The position numbers and the translations under genes were made by a program. The notes below the pieces were generated by a model. The model ran no database searches. It was not told the origin of the DNA and saw only the letters and a list, made by a program, of their open reading frames with translations. Positions 1 to 7,621 of a DNA stretch of 64,000 nucleotides are shown here, piece after piece. The number at the start of each line of letters is the position of its first letter. The first letter of the stretch is position 1. The DNA comes from Actinotalea soli (GTDB taxonomy: Bacteria > Actinomycetota > Actinomycetes > Actinomycetales > Cellulomonadaceae): the NCBI RefSeq assembly GCF_017565425.1, contig NZ_JAGEMK010000003.1:310001-374000 (forward strand), read 5' to 3'.

Positions 1-1
1 C

Positions 2-511
2 GCGGCCGCGGCCGGGGTCGCTCCGCGCACCTTCTTCAACCACTTCGCGACCAAGCGCGACGCCCTGCTGAGCTGGACGACCCGGCTCGAGCCCGCCGCG
101 GTCGAGACATTCCTCTCCCCCGAGGCCCCCGACCTCGCCGCGAGCCTGCAGGAGCTGCTCCTGGCCTACGTGGCGAGCGCCGAGCGGGACGAGCTCGGCC
201 GCATGCACGAGCTGCTCGACACCAACCCCGAGCTGCGCCCCCAGGTCCGTGACCTCTTCCGCGAGTTCGAGGCCTCGCTGGCCGAGGCCATCGGCCGCCG
301 GCCCGAGGTGGACGCCCGCTCCCCCGAGCCCCGGGTCCTGGCAGCCCTGAGCACCGCCGTCTTCCGGGCCTCCTTCTCGGAGTGGACGGGGTCGCAGGGC
401 AGCACGACCCTGGCCGAGTCCGTGGCGAGCTCCTTCGCGATCGTCCGCCGCGCGCTCGGCCGTGCCGACACCTCGCAGCGGGGCACCGACGGGGACGGCA
501 CCGTCGCATGA
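2..511 (+). CDS. TetR-family transcriptional regulator, 5' end outside window
   Basis: The frame is open from base 2, so the start and most of the DNA-binding domain lie outside the window. The first visible residues, GVAPRTFFNHFATKRDALL, are the end of a TetR helix-turn-helix (recognition helix plus the F..HF..K..L signature). The remaining 150 or so residues are an alpha-helical C-terminal ligand domain that cannot be assigned to a ligand. The stop codon overlaps the ATG of the following efflux gene (ATGA), so the two are cotranscribed. By analogy with other TetR/DHA2 pairs it probably represses the pump and is released by a pump substrate; that is inference. Confidence 0.88.
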   Translation, partial: AAAAGVAPRTFFNHFATKRDALLSWTTRLEPAAVETFLSPEAPDLAASLQELLLAYVASAERDELGRMHELLDTNPELRPQVRDLFREFEASLAEAIGRRPEVDARSPEPRVLAALSTAVFRASFSEWTGSQGSTTLAESVASSFAIVRRALGRADTSQRGTDGDGTVA

Positions 512-2115
512 CCGCCCTGGCCACCGACGCGACGTCGGTCCCGACCCCCGCGCGCCACGGACGACGTGAGATCACCCTGCTGTTCGCCGGGCTGATGGTG
601 ACGATGCTGCTCGCCTCGCTCAACCAGACCGTCCTGAGCACCGCACTGCCGACCATCGTGGGCGAGCTCCACGGTGTCGAGCACATGCTCTGGGTGATCA
701 CGGCGTTCATCCTGGCCTCGACCGTGACCATGCCGATCTACGGCAAGCTCGGCGACCTCCTCGGGCGCAAGCCGCTGCTGGTCGGCGCGATCGGGCTGTT
801 CATGGCCGGCTCGGTGATCGGCGGCCTCGCGCAGGACATGACCTGGCTCGTCGTCGGCCGGGCGGTGCAGGGCCTCGGAGGCGGCGGGCTGATGATCCTG
901 TCGCAGGCGACCATCGCCGACGTCGTCCCGGCCCGCGAGCGCGGTCGGTACATGGGGATCATGGGCGGGGTCTTCGCGGTCTCCTCGGTGGCCGGACCCC
1001 TGCTCGGCGGCTGGTTCACCGAGGGGCCGGGCTGGCGCTGGGCCTTCTGGATCAACCTGCCGCTCGGCGTCCTGGCGATCGTCGCGGCGCTGCTCTTCCT
1101 GCACCCCCGGCGCGACCCCGTGGCCCGGCCCCGGCTCGACTGGGCCGGGATGGCATCGATGACCGTGGCCACCACCGGACTGGTGCTCGTCGCGACCTGG
1201 GGTGGCGCGCAGCACGCCTGGACCTCGCCGATCATCCTCGCCCTGGCGGGGACGACCCTGGTCGCCGCCGCGCTCTTCGTCCTCGCCGAGAGCCGGGCCG
1301 CCGAGCCGATCGTGCCGCTGCACCTCTTCGCCGACCGCAACTTCAACCTCACGACCGCAGCCGGGCTGCTGACCGGCGTCGCGATGTTCGGTGCGATCTC
1401 CTACCTGCCCACCTACCTGCAGATGACCGCCGGGGTCGACGCGACCCACGCAGGCCTGCTCATGGTGCCGATGATGGCCGCGCTGCTGCTGACCTCGGTC
1501 CTCACCGGCCGGGCCGTGAGCCGCACCGGCCGCTACAAGTGGCTCCCCGTGGGCGGCTCGGTGCTCGTCGCGATCTCCCTCGTGCTGCTCTCGACGATGT
1601 CCCCGCAGACCTCGCTCGTGCTCATCGGCGTGTACATCGCGGTGCTCGGCACGGGGCTCGGGTCGACCATGCAGCTGCTCGTGCTGATCGTGCAGAACTC
1701 CTTCTCCGTGCGGCAGGTGGGGACGGCGACCGCGAGCAACAACTTCTTCCGGCAGATCGGCGCGACCCTGGGCTCGGCCGTCGTGGGCAGCGTCTTCGCG
1801 ACCCGGCTCACGGCCCTGGTGGCCGAACGCCTCCCTGCGGGTGCCGGGCCGACGGACGGCACGAGCTCGCTGACCCCGGCCCTCGTCAACGCGTTGCCCG
1901 ACGCCCTGCGCCTCCCGATCGTCGAGTCCTACAACGACGCGCTGACCCCGGTCTTCCTGGTCATGGCCCCGCTCGGGCTGCTCGCGGCGCTGCTGCTCTG
2001 CTTCGTGGTCGAGAGACCCCTCGCGACCACCGTCGAGGACGGGCCGGTCAGCGCTGAGACAGGAACGTCTCCAGACTCCTCACAGACGGGCGGTACCGGC
2101 CGATCTCGGACATGA
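508..2115 (+). CDS. DHA2-type (14-TM) MFS drug/proton antiporter
   Basis: A 535-residue membrane protein with alternating hydrophobic segments throughout. Motif D1 (LNQTVLSTALPTI) is in TM1, motif A (GKLGDLLGRKPLL) is between TM2 and TM3, and the antiporter motif C (SVAGPLLGGWF) is in TM5. These motifs and the length fit the EmrB/QacA group of proton-driven multidrug exporters. The start ATG at 508 overlaps the TetR stop by four bases; an in-frame ATG at 382 lies inside the regulator gene and is rejected. The hydrophilic tail (SAETGTSPDSSQTGG) is cytoplasmic and uninformative. The substrate is unknown. Confidence 0.92.
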   Translation: MTALATDATSVPTPARHGRREITLLFAGLMVTMLLASLNQTVLSTALPTIVGELHGVEHMLWVITAFILASTVTMPIYGKLGDLLGRKPLLVGAIGLFMAGSVIGGLAQDMTWLVVGRAVQGLGGGGLMILSQATIADVVPARERGRYMGIMGGVFAVSSVAGPLLGGWFTEGPGWRWAFWINLPLGVLAIVAALLFLHPRRDPVARPRLDWAGMASMTVATTGLVLVATWGGAQHAWTSPIILALAGTTLVAAALFVLAESRAAEPIVPLHLFADRNFNLTTAAGLLTGVAMFGAISYLPTYLQMTAGVDATHAGLLMVPMMAALLLTSVLTGRAVSRTGRYKWLPVGGSVLVAISLVLLSTMSPQTSLVLIGVYIAVLGTGLGSTMQLLVLIVQNSFSVRQVGTATASNNFFRQIGATLGSAVVGSVFATRLTALVAERLPAGAGPTDGTSSLTPALVNALPDALRLPIVESYNDALTPVFLVMAPLGLLAALLLCFVVERPLATTVEDGPVSAETGTSPDSSQTGGTGRSRT

Positions 2116-2154
2116 GGCCCAGGCGGGCCCACATCCCCCGAGGAGGGACGCCCC

Positions 2155-3195
2155 GTGCCCGAGCGCGTCGTGAGTCTCGCCCAGGAGGTCGGCGCGGTCA
2201 CCGCCGAGAAGCTCCGCGGCATCGAGAAGGTCGCGAGCAGCACCAAGATGCTGGCCCTGAACGCGCTCATCGAGGCGTCCCGGGCGGGTGAGCACGGCGC
2301 AGGCTTCGCCGTCGTCGCCCGCGAGGTCGGGCTGGTGGCCGACCAGGCGCGCGAGCTCTCGGAGGCCCTGACCAACGAGCTCGGCCCGCGGATCACCGAG
2401 CTGACCGAGCTCGGTCACGAGCTCGTCGCGCGGGTGCGCGGCCAACGGCTCGCCGACCTGGCCCTCAACGTCATCGACGTCCTGGACCGCAACCTCTACG
2501 AACGCAGCTGCGACGTGCGGTGGTGGGCCACCGACTCCGCCCTCGTCGACGCCCTCACCCCGTCCGAGCCGACCGACCCCGAGGGCGCGGCACGGGTGGC
2601 CCGCGCCCGGACCGTCGCCGGGGAGCGCCTGGCCGTGATCCTGCGCAGCTACACCGTCTACCTGGACCTCTGGCTCGCCGACGCCTCGGGGACGGTGGTC
2701 GCCCACGCCGCCGGTGGTCGCTCGGGGGTGATCGGCACCGACGTCAGCCGCGAGTCGTGGTTCCAGGCCGCGATGCAGACCTCCGACGGCGACCAGTACA
2801 CGGCCCAGGACGTCGAGCGACACCGGGTCCTCGGGTCGACCGTCGCCACCTACGCCACCGCGGTCCGCACCGACGGCGAGACCCACGGCACCCCGCTGGG
2901 GGCCCTCGGCATCTTCTTCGACTGGGACAGCCAGGCCCAGACCGTCGTCGACAGCGTGCGCCTCTCCTCGTCCGAGCGGGAACGCACCCGCGTGCTCGTG
3001 GTCGACCGCCAGGGCCGGGTGCTCGCCGCCTCGGACCGCTCCGGGGTGCTGTCCGAGGCCCTCACCCTGCAGACCCACGGGCGACCGAGCGGCCACTACG
3101 CCGAAGGCAGCCGCACGGTCGCCTTCGCCCTCACCCCGGGCTACGAGACCTACGCCGGACTCGGCTGGTCCGGGGTGATCCTCCAGGAGGCGTGA
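2155..3195 (+). CDS. Soluble chemoreceptor-tip protein with C-terminal Cache-like sensor
   Basis: The protein has 346 residues and no signal peptide or membrane segment. Residues about 30-60 are a methyl-accepting chemotaxis protein signalling tip ([15 protein letters not shown] then GFAVVAREV), followed by heptad-rich helix to about 100. A conserved [15 protein letters not shown] stretch (about 113-127) leads into a Cache/PAS-like sensory domain to the end, with [12 protein letters not shown] typical of the Cache ligand pocket rim. Most chemoreceptors have the sensor first and a long coiled coil around the tip; here the order is reversed and the coil is short. No cheA/cheW is in view. Start GTG 2155 is set by the GAGGAGGGA ribosome site just upstream. 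The output is probably cytoplasmic sensing, partner unknown. Confidence 0.8.
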   Translation: MPERVVSLAQEVGAVTAEKLRGIEKVASSTKMLALNALIEASRAGEHGAGFAVVAREVGLVADQARELSEALTNELGPRITELTELGHELVARVRGQRLADLALNVIDVLDRNLYERSCDVRWWATDSALVDALTPSEPTDPEGAARVARARTVAGERLAVILRSYTVYLDLWLADASGTVVAHAAGGRSGVIGTDVSRESWFQAAMQTSDGDQYTAQDVERHRVLGSTVATYATAVRTDGETHGTPLGALGIFFDWDSQAQTVVDSVRLSSSERERTRVLVVDRQGRVLAASDRSGVLSEALTLQTHGRPSGHYAEGSRTVAFALTPGYETYAGLGWSGVILQEA

Positions 3196-3235
3196 GCGGG
3201 CGTATCGTGCGAAGCCGCCTGCCCAGGAGGTCACC

Positions 3236-4129
3236 GTGCCCGTCGACACCCCCTCTCATCAGGGCGCGGCCGCGAGCGACCCCCTGCCGGAGGGCGCCGC
3301 GACCCGCACCCGGCTCGACCTGGTCGCGGACTGCTCGAGATGCCTGGCCCTGTGCTGCGTGGCGCTGCCCTTCGAACGGTCGGCCGAGTTCGGCCTCACC
3401 AAGGCCGGCGGGACGCCCTGCCCGAACCTCGACGACGGCCTCGGCTGCTCGATCCACGCGCGGCTGCGGCCCGCCGGGTTCGCGGGGTGCGCGACCTACG
3501 ACTGCCTGGGCGCGGGCCAGCACCTGACCCAGGTCACGTTCACCGGCCGCGACTGGCGCACCGACCCGACGACCGCCGGCCCGATGTTCGCCGCCCTGCC
3601 CGTCATGACGCAGCTCCACGAGATGCTCTGGTACCTCACCGAGGTGCTGGACCTGGCCGCCGCCCGTCCCGTGCACGCGGAGGTCCGCTCGGCCGTGGCC
3701 CACGTGGAGCACCTCACCGACCTGGGTGCCGAGGAGCTGCTCACGGTCGACCTCCCCGAGCAGCGCTCCCTGGTGGGCGAGCTCCTCTCCCGAGCCAGCT
3801 CCCTCGCCCGGGCTCACCCCCGCGACGGCACAGACCCCTCGCCGGTCCGATCGTGCCCGGACCTTCGGGGCGCCGACCTCGTCGGAGCCACGTTCCCGGA
3901 AGCCGACCTGCGACGGGCGGACCTGCGGGGGGCGCTCCTCGTCGGCGCCGATCTCCGCGGGGCGGACCTGCGTGGCGCCGACCTCCTGGGGACCGACCTG
4001 CGCGGGGCCGAGCTCGCCGGGGCCGACCTGCGCGAGACCCTGTTCCTCACCGGCACCCAGCTCGACGCCGCGCACGGGGACAGCACGACCCTCCTGCCTC
4101 AGGACCGGACCCGCCCACGCCACTGGTGA
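3236..4129 (+). CDS. YkgJ-like Cys-cluster domain fused to pentapeptide repeats
   Basis: A 297-residue fusion. Residues 33-90 carry eight cysteines in the order CxxCxxxCC, then [18 protein letters not shown], then two more Cys. This is the layout of the YkgJ/UPF0153 zinc- or iron-binding family. After a helical middle region, residues about 206-268 are roughly a dozen A(D/E)LRG-type pentapeptide repeats, which fold as a right-handed quadrilateral beta helix. The GTG at 3236 has AGGAGG ten bases upstream. The gene follows the Cache protein by 40 bases and may be cotranscribed with it. Function unknown; metal binding and a protein-interaction or DNA-mimic role of the repeats are inferences from the families. 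Confidence 0.8.
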   Translation: MPVDTPSHQGAAASDPLPEGAATRTRLDLVADCSRCLALCCVALPFERSAEFGLTKAGGTPCPNLDDGLGCSIHARLRPAGFAGCATYDCLGAGQHLTQVTFTGRDWRTDPTTAGPMFAALPVMTQLHEMLWYLTEVLDLAAARPVHAEVRSAVAHVEHLTDLGAEELLTVDLPEQRSLVGELLSRASSLARAHPRDGTDPSPVRSCPDLRGADLVGATFPEADLRRADLRGALLVGADLRGADLRGADLLGTDLRGAELAGADLRETLFLTGTQLDAAHGDSTTLLPQDRTRPRHW

Positions 4130-4162
4130 CCCAGCCCAGACCTCAGCAGTGTCGGGAAACCC

Positions 4163-4178
4163 ACCCTCTCGTGAGGGT
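4163..4178. terminator. Short hairpin in gap before acyltransferase gene
   Basis: ACCCTC and GAGGGT form a 6-bp perfect stem with a TCGT loop, 33 bases after the pentapeptide gene. No T-tract follows on the + strand. It may be a weak terminator or an operator, because TTGATATG and the acyltransferase ribosome site lie directly downstream. Confidence 0.35.
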
Positions 4179-4220
4179 TGATATGAGACATTTGTCCGGT
4201 TCGACGACCCAGGGGGGCAG

Positions 4221-5423
4221 ATGAGCACGACGGAACGACCGACTCGGGTCGCACCGACCAGACGCCGCCTCGCCAGCCTCGACGGGCTGCGCGGAGCCGC
4301 TGCCGTCGTCGTCCTGGTGCACCACGCCCTCCTGGCGATCCCGGTCCTGGCCAGGATCCAGGCGGACGGCACGGCCACCGGCACCGGGCCCCTGCTGTGG
4401 CTCTTCACCCACACTCCGCTGCACCTGGTGTGGGCCGGGGAGGAGGCCGTCATCGTCTTCTTCGTGCTCAGCGGCCTCGTGCTGACCTTGCCTGCCCTGG
4501 CACGGCCGGTGGTGTGGCGCGAGTACTACCCCCGACGCCTGGTGCGCCTCTATCTCCCCGTCTGGGGTTCGCTCGCGGTCGCCGTGGTGCTCGCGGTGGT
4601 CCTCTCGGGGCGCTCCGGCGCGGGCCGGTCCACCTTCGTCCAGCTCTGGCAGACGGCCTCGGCCCAGGACGCCTGGCACGACGCGCTCCTGCTCGGCGGC
4701 GTCGGCCCGCTCAACGTCGCGCTGTGGTCCCTGCAGTGGGAGCTCGCCTTCTCCCTCCTGCTGCCCGCCTTCCTCCTGCTCGTGCGCCGCGGGCGCTCGC
4801 TGTGGCCGATCACCGTGCCCGCCTCCCTCGTCCTCATCGCCGCCGGGACCCTGCTGCAGTCCGCCGCGCTGCGCTACCTGCCGATCTTCGCCCTCGGCGT
4901 GATCCTGGCGGCGCACCTCGACGACGTCGAGCGCGCGGCACGGCGGATCGACGAGCACCGGTACCACCGGCTGATGTGGACCACCCTCGCCCTGACAGCC
5001 ACGGCCCTGGTCACGGCCCGGTGGACGGTCGGCGGGCTCCCCGTCGGCTCCCCGGCGCTCAGGGCCGTCGCCAGCGGGGCGTCGATCCTGGGCGCCTGCC
5101 TCGTCGTCGTCCTCGCCCTGCACTGGGACCCCGTGCGCCGGGCTCTCGAGGGGCCGGTGTGGCAGTGGGTCGGAGTGCGCTCCTTCAGCCTCTACCTCAT
5201 CCACATCCCCGTGATCGCCGCCGTCGCCCTCCTGCTGCCGAGCGCCCATGCCGGCCTCGCGGCGACCCTCGCCATCCCGGTGGCGGTGGTCCTCGCGGCC
5301 CTCTTCTACCGCCTGGTCGAGCGACCAGCCCATCACCTCTCGCAGCGGGTCGGCGCCCGTGCCGCGTCGAGCCCGGCACAGGACGACCCGATCCGCTCCC
5401 CGGTGCAGCGCTCGGCAGGCTGA
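4221..5423 (+). CDS. Acyltransferase 3 family membrane protein (OafA/YrhL type)
   Basis: A 400-residue integral membrane acyltransferase. The family signature is near the N-terminus (LASLDGLRGAAAVVVLVHH, with the RG and HH pair), and about ten hydrophobic segments follow, ending with SFSLYLIHIPV and a basic RLVERPAHHL motif typical of the last segment. Members O-acetylate or O-acylate cell-surface sugars, peptidoglycan or exported antibiotics. No partner SGNH hydrolase domain is fused and no glycan cluster surrounds it, so the acceptor cannot be named. The ATG at 4221 follows an AGGGGGG ribosome site and matches the family start. The gene has a 90-base leader, unlike many neighbours. Confidence 0.88.
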   Translation: MSTTERPTRVAPTRRRLASLDGLRGAAAVVVLVHHALLAIPVLARIQADGTATGTGPLLWLFTHTPLHLVWAGEEAVIVFFVLSGLVLTLPALARPVVWREYYPRRLVRLYLPVWGSLAVAVVLAVVLSGRSGAGRSTFVQLWQTASAQDAWHDALLLGGVGPLNVALWSLQWELAFSLLLPAFLLLVRRGRSLWPITVPASLVLIAAGTLLQSAALRYLPIFALGVILAAHLDDVERAARRIDEHRYHRLMWTTLALTATALVTARWTVGGLPVGSPALRAVASGASILGACLVVVLALHWDPVRRALEGPVWQWVGVRSFSLYLIHIPVIAAVALLLPSAHAGLAATLAIPVAVVLAALFYRLVERPAHHLSQRVGARAASSPAQDDPIRSPVQRSAG

Positions 5424-5523
5424 CCCTCGCACCACCGGGGCCCGCTGCACCCAGCGCCTGCGCGGGACCGCCCTGTGGTCCACCATGGAGGCGGACCACG
5501 ATGCGCAGCCGGGGGGGGACCAG

Positions 5524-6360
5524 ATGGGACTGACGCTCGTCACGGCGATGCGATCGGTGACCGGACCGCACCGCAGCAGCAACCAGGACTCGGTCGGCGC
5601 GTCGGAGGAGTACGTCTTCGTGACCGACGGGGTCGGTGGTCACGCCGGGGGTGACGTCGCCTCCTGGACGGTCACGCACCGGCTCATGTCGCTGCTCGCC
5701 CCGACCGGCAGCCGCGACCTGTCGACCGAGGAGCTGCAGGGGGTGCTCGCCCAGGCCAACGCCGAGATCGGGCAGCGCGCCCGCCGCGAACCTGCCCTGA
5801 CCGGCATGTCGACCACCTTCACCGGGCTCTTCTGCACCCACGACGCCGCGCGGGTGGCGCACATCGGCGACTCGCGCGCCTACCTCGTCCGGGACGGCGA
5901 GGGGCGACGCGTCACCCGGGACGACTCCCTGGTGCAGATGCTGGTCGACCAGGGAGCCATCGGGGCCGACGAGGCCTACGGCCACCCGCGGCGCAACGTC
6001 ATCCTCCGCTCCCTGGCCGGGTCGCTCGAGGACGGCGACAACATCACGATGCTCGAGGTCGCGACCACCCCCGGGGACCGCTGGCTGCTCGCGAGCGACG
6101 GGCTCACCGACTACGTCCCCGAGGCCGAGGTCCTGGCCCTGCTGGCCGAGGCCGCAGGGCCTGAGGAGGCGGCGGACGCCCTGGTGGCCGCCGCCGAGGC
6201 TGCCGACGCCGGCGACAACATCACGGTGGCCGTGAGCGACGTGGTCGACGGCCCCACGCCCGACGTGGGCACCGAGCGCTCGTACCGGTACCTCGGCGCC
6301 GCGGCCGACCCGGGCCAGCCTGGGGTGGGCGACCTCGGAGGCGGCGCCGCTCAGGCCTGA
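5524..6360 (+). CDS. PP2C-family serine/threonine phosphatase
   Basis: A 278-residue single-domain, soluble PPM phosphatase. The metal-binding and catalytic motifs are all present: RSSNQDSVG, DGVGGHAGGD, IGDSRAYL, ASDGLTDYV and GDNITVAV. NQD replaces the usual NED in motif 1. It would dephosphorylate phosphoserine/threonine proteins in the cytosol, but no kinase gene is nearby. Start ATG 5524 has a GGGGGGGA ribosome site; an in-frame ATG at 5485 is possible but has no such site. The tail after residue 235 is low-complexity. Its last ten bases overlap the 3' end of the convergent ArsA-like gene, so the two mRNAs are antisense at their ends. Confidence 0.9.
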   Translation: MGLTLVTAMRSVTGPHRSSNQDSVGASEEYVFVTDGVGGHAGGDVASWTVTHRLMSLLAPTGSRDLSTEELQGVLAQANAEIGQRARREPALTGMSTTFTGLFCTHDAARVAHIGDSRAYLVRDGEGRRVTRDDSLVQMLVDQGAIGADEAYGHPRRNVILRSLAGSLEDGDNITMLEVATTPGDRWLLASDGLTDYVPEAEVLALLAEAAGPEEAADALVAAAEAADAGDNITVAVSDVVDGPTPDVGTERSYRYLGAAADPGQPGVGDLGGGAAQA

Positions 6361-7358
6361 AGGACGTCTGCGAGACGCTCGACCCCGTCGACACCCACGA
6401 CCTCGCCAGCGAGCAAGGGCACCTCGACGAGCGGAACCCCGGGCAGCGCGCTCCGGATCGCCGCGAGCTGACCGTCCTCGACCGCGCGCCGCGCCGTCAG
6501 GAGATCGCCCTGGGCGGGCGAGCGGCGGTTCACGACGAGGCCTGCGACCGGCACCCCCGTGCCCCCCAGCTGCTCCACCAGCTCGACCGACTCGAGCACG
6601 GGCAGGTGTTCGGCGACGAGAACCACCACGAAGGCCGTCGTCGAGGGGTCGGTCAACGTTCCCCGGAGCCGCGTGAGCAGTGCACGTCGTCGCTCCAGGA
6701 CCTCACGGATCTCGAGGCCGCGAGACTCGCGCCCTCGAGCCCTCGCACCGCGCGCGAACCGGCCCGCACGCGCAGGACCGAGGACCGCCGCAGCCTCCTC
6801 GTCTCCCAGGTTCGCTCGAGCGACGTCCAGCCGTCGGGTCCTCTCGTGCCGACGGAGCAGCCCGTCGGTCCACCGCCCCATCTGTTCGGGAAGGCCCAGC
6901 AGGTGCGCCGTGTGCCCGGAGGGTGCGGTGTCCACGACGACGAGATCTGCCTCGGCAGCGCCCCGGTCGATCACCTCCCCCAGTCGCTCAAGCACAGCGG
7001 CCTCGTGCATGCCCGGCGCATCCCGCGCGAGCTCGAGGTGCCTGTCGACCTCTCGCGTGAGGTGCTCGGGGACCGCGCGGCGCAGCGTCTCGCGCACTGC
7101 GGCGAGGTGACTCGCCGTCGCTCGCGCCGGGTCGATCTCGACCGCCTCGAGCCGGGGCGCCACCCGTGCACCCTGGTCCCCCACCGGTACCCCCCACAGG
7201 TGCGCCAGGTTGTGCGCAGGGTCGGTCGAGACCAGCAGGACCCGGCGACCCGTCCGAGCCTGGTCCAGCGCCACGGCCGAGGCCACGGAGGTCTTGCCGA
7301 CACCTCCCTTGCCACCGACGACCAGGACGCGGCGCCGTGCCGCCAGGCTCAGCAGCAC
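6351..7358 (-). CDS. ArsA/GET3-like ATPase of the CstA/cory-CC-star operon
   Basis: A 335-residue SIMIBI-class ATPase. It has a deviant Walker A (GGKGGVGKTS, residues 15-24), the adjacent STDPAHNLA motif and the switch DTAPSGHT near residue 147, all hallmarks of ArsA/GET3. Only one ATPase half is present, so it would act as a homodimer. I see no arsenite-binding cysteine triad and no ars genes around it, so arsenite export is unlikely. Its GTG start (7358) overlaps the end of the cory-CC-star gene by ten bases. This ATPase and the small CC-tailed protein recur together in many genomes; a role in maturing or inserting the partner or the CstA transporter is a guess by analogy with tail-anchored protein targeting. 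Confidence 0.87.
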   Translation of the reverse strand: MLLSLAARRRVLVVGGKGGVGKTSVASAVALDQARTGRRVLLVSTDPAHNLAHLWGVPVGDQGARVAPRLEAVEIDPARATASHLAAVRETLRRAVPEHLTREVDRHLELARDAPGMHEAAVLERLGEVIDRGAAEADLVVVDTAPSGHTAHLLGLPEQMGRWTDGLLRRHERTRRLDVARANLGDEEAAAVLGPARAGRFARGARARGRESRGLEIREVLERRRALLTRLRGTLTDPSTTAFVVVLVAEHLPVLESVELVEQLGGTGVPVAGLVVNRRSPAQGDLLTARRAVEDGQLAAIRSALPGVPLVEVPLLAGEVVGVDGVERLADVLQA

Positions 7359-7621
7359 GCGACCGTGTCGAACGGCGAACGCTCGAGCCCGGCCCGGCGG
7401 TGCCAGGCATGCATCTCGCCGTAGACCGCCGGAAGCAGCTCGAGGGTGTAGAAGGCGGCAGGGTTCGGCACGCCCAGCTCCTCGGCGAGAACCACCATCA
7501 TGAGGAGGTCCTGCTCGTCGCGTGCGCTGCGTGCGAGACGTCGCCGGTAGGGCCCCGCGTAGTAGTCCCGGAACCCCCGCGACACGCGCGCACGCAGGTC
7601 ACCTCGGCCCCTCGGGGTCAC
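7349..7621 (-). CDS. cory-CC-star family small protein
   Basis: A 90-residue protein that starts at a GTG overlapping the CstA stop (GTGA). It contains GFRDYYAGPYRRRLARSARDE, split here as GFRDYYAGPYRRR plus LARSARDEQDLL, and ends in two cysteines directly before the stop (TVACC). These two features define the cory-CC-star family. No membrane segment or signal peptide is seen; residues 30-75 are probably helical. It lies between the CstA transporter and the ArsA-like ATPase with overlaps on both sides, so the three are translationally coupled. The biochemical function of the family is unknown. The terminal CC could bind metal, be lipidated or be handed to the ATPase; these are hypotheses. Confidence 0.82.
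   Translation of the reverse strand: MTPRGRGDLRARVSRGFRDYYAGPYRRRLARSARDEQDLLMMVVLAEELGVPNPAAFYTLELLPAVYGEMHAWHRRAGLERSPFDTVACC

Noticed and set aside
6351-7358. Arsenite resistance role for the ArsA-like ATPase
   Set aside because: No arsB, arsR or arsC nearby, no arsenite-binding cysteine set, and the gene is coupled to a CstA/cory-CC-star operon.
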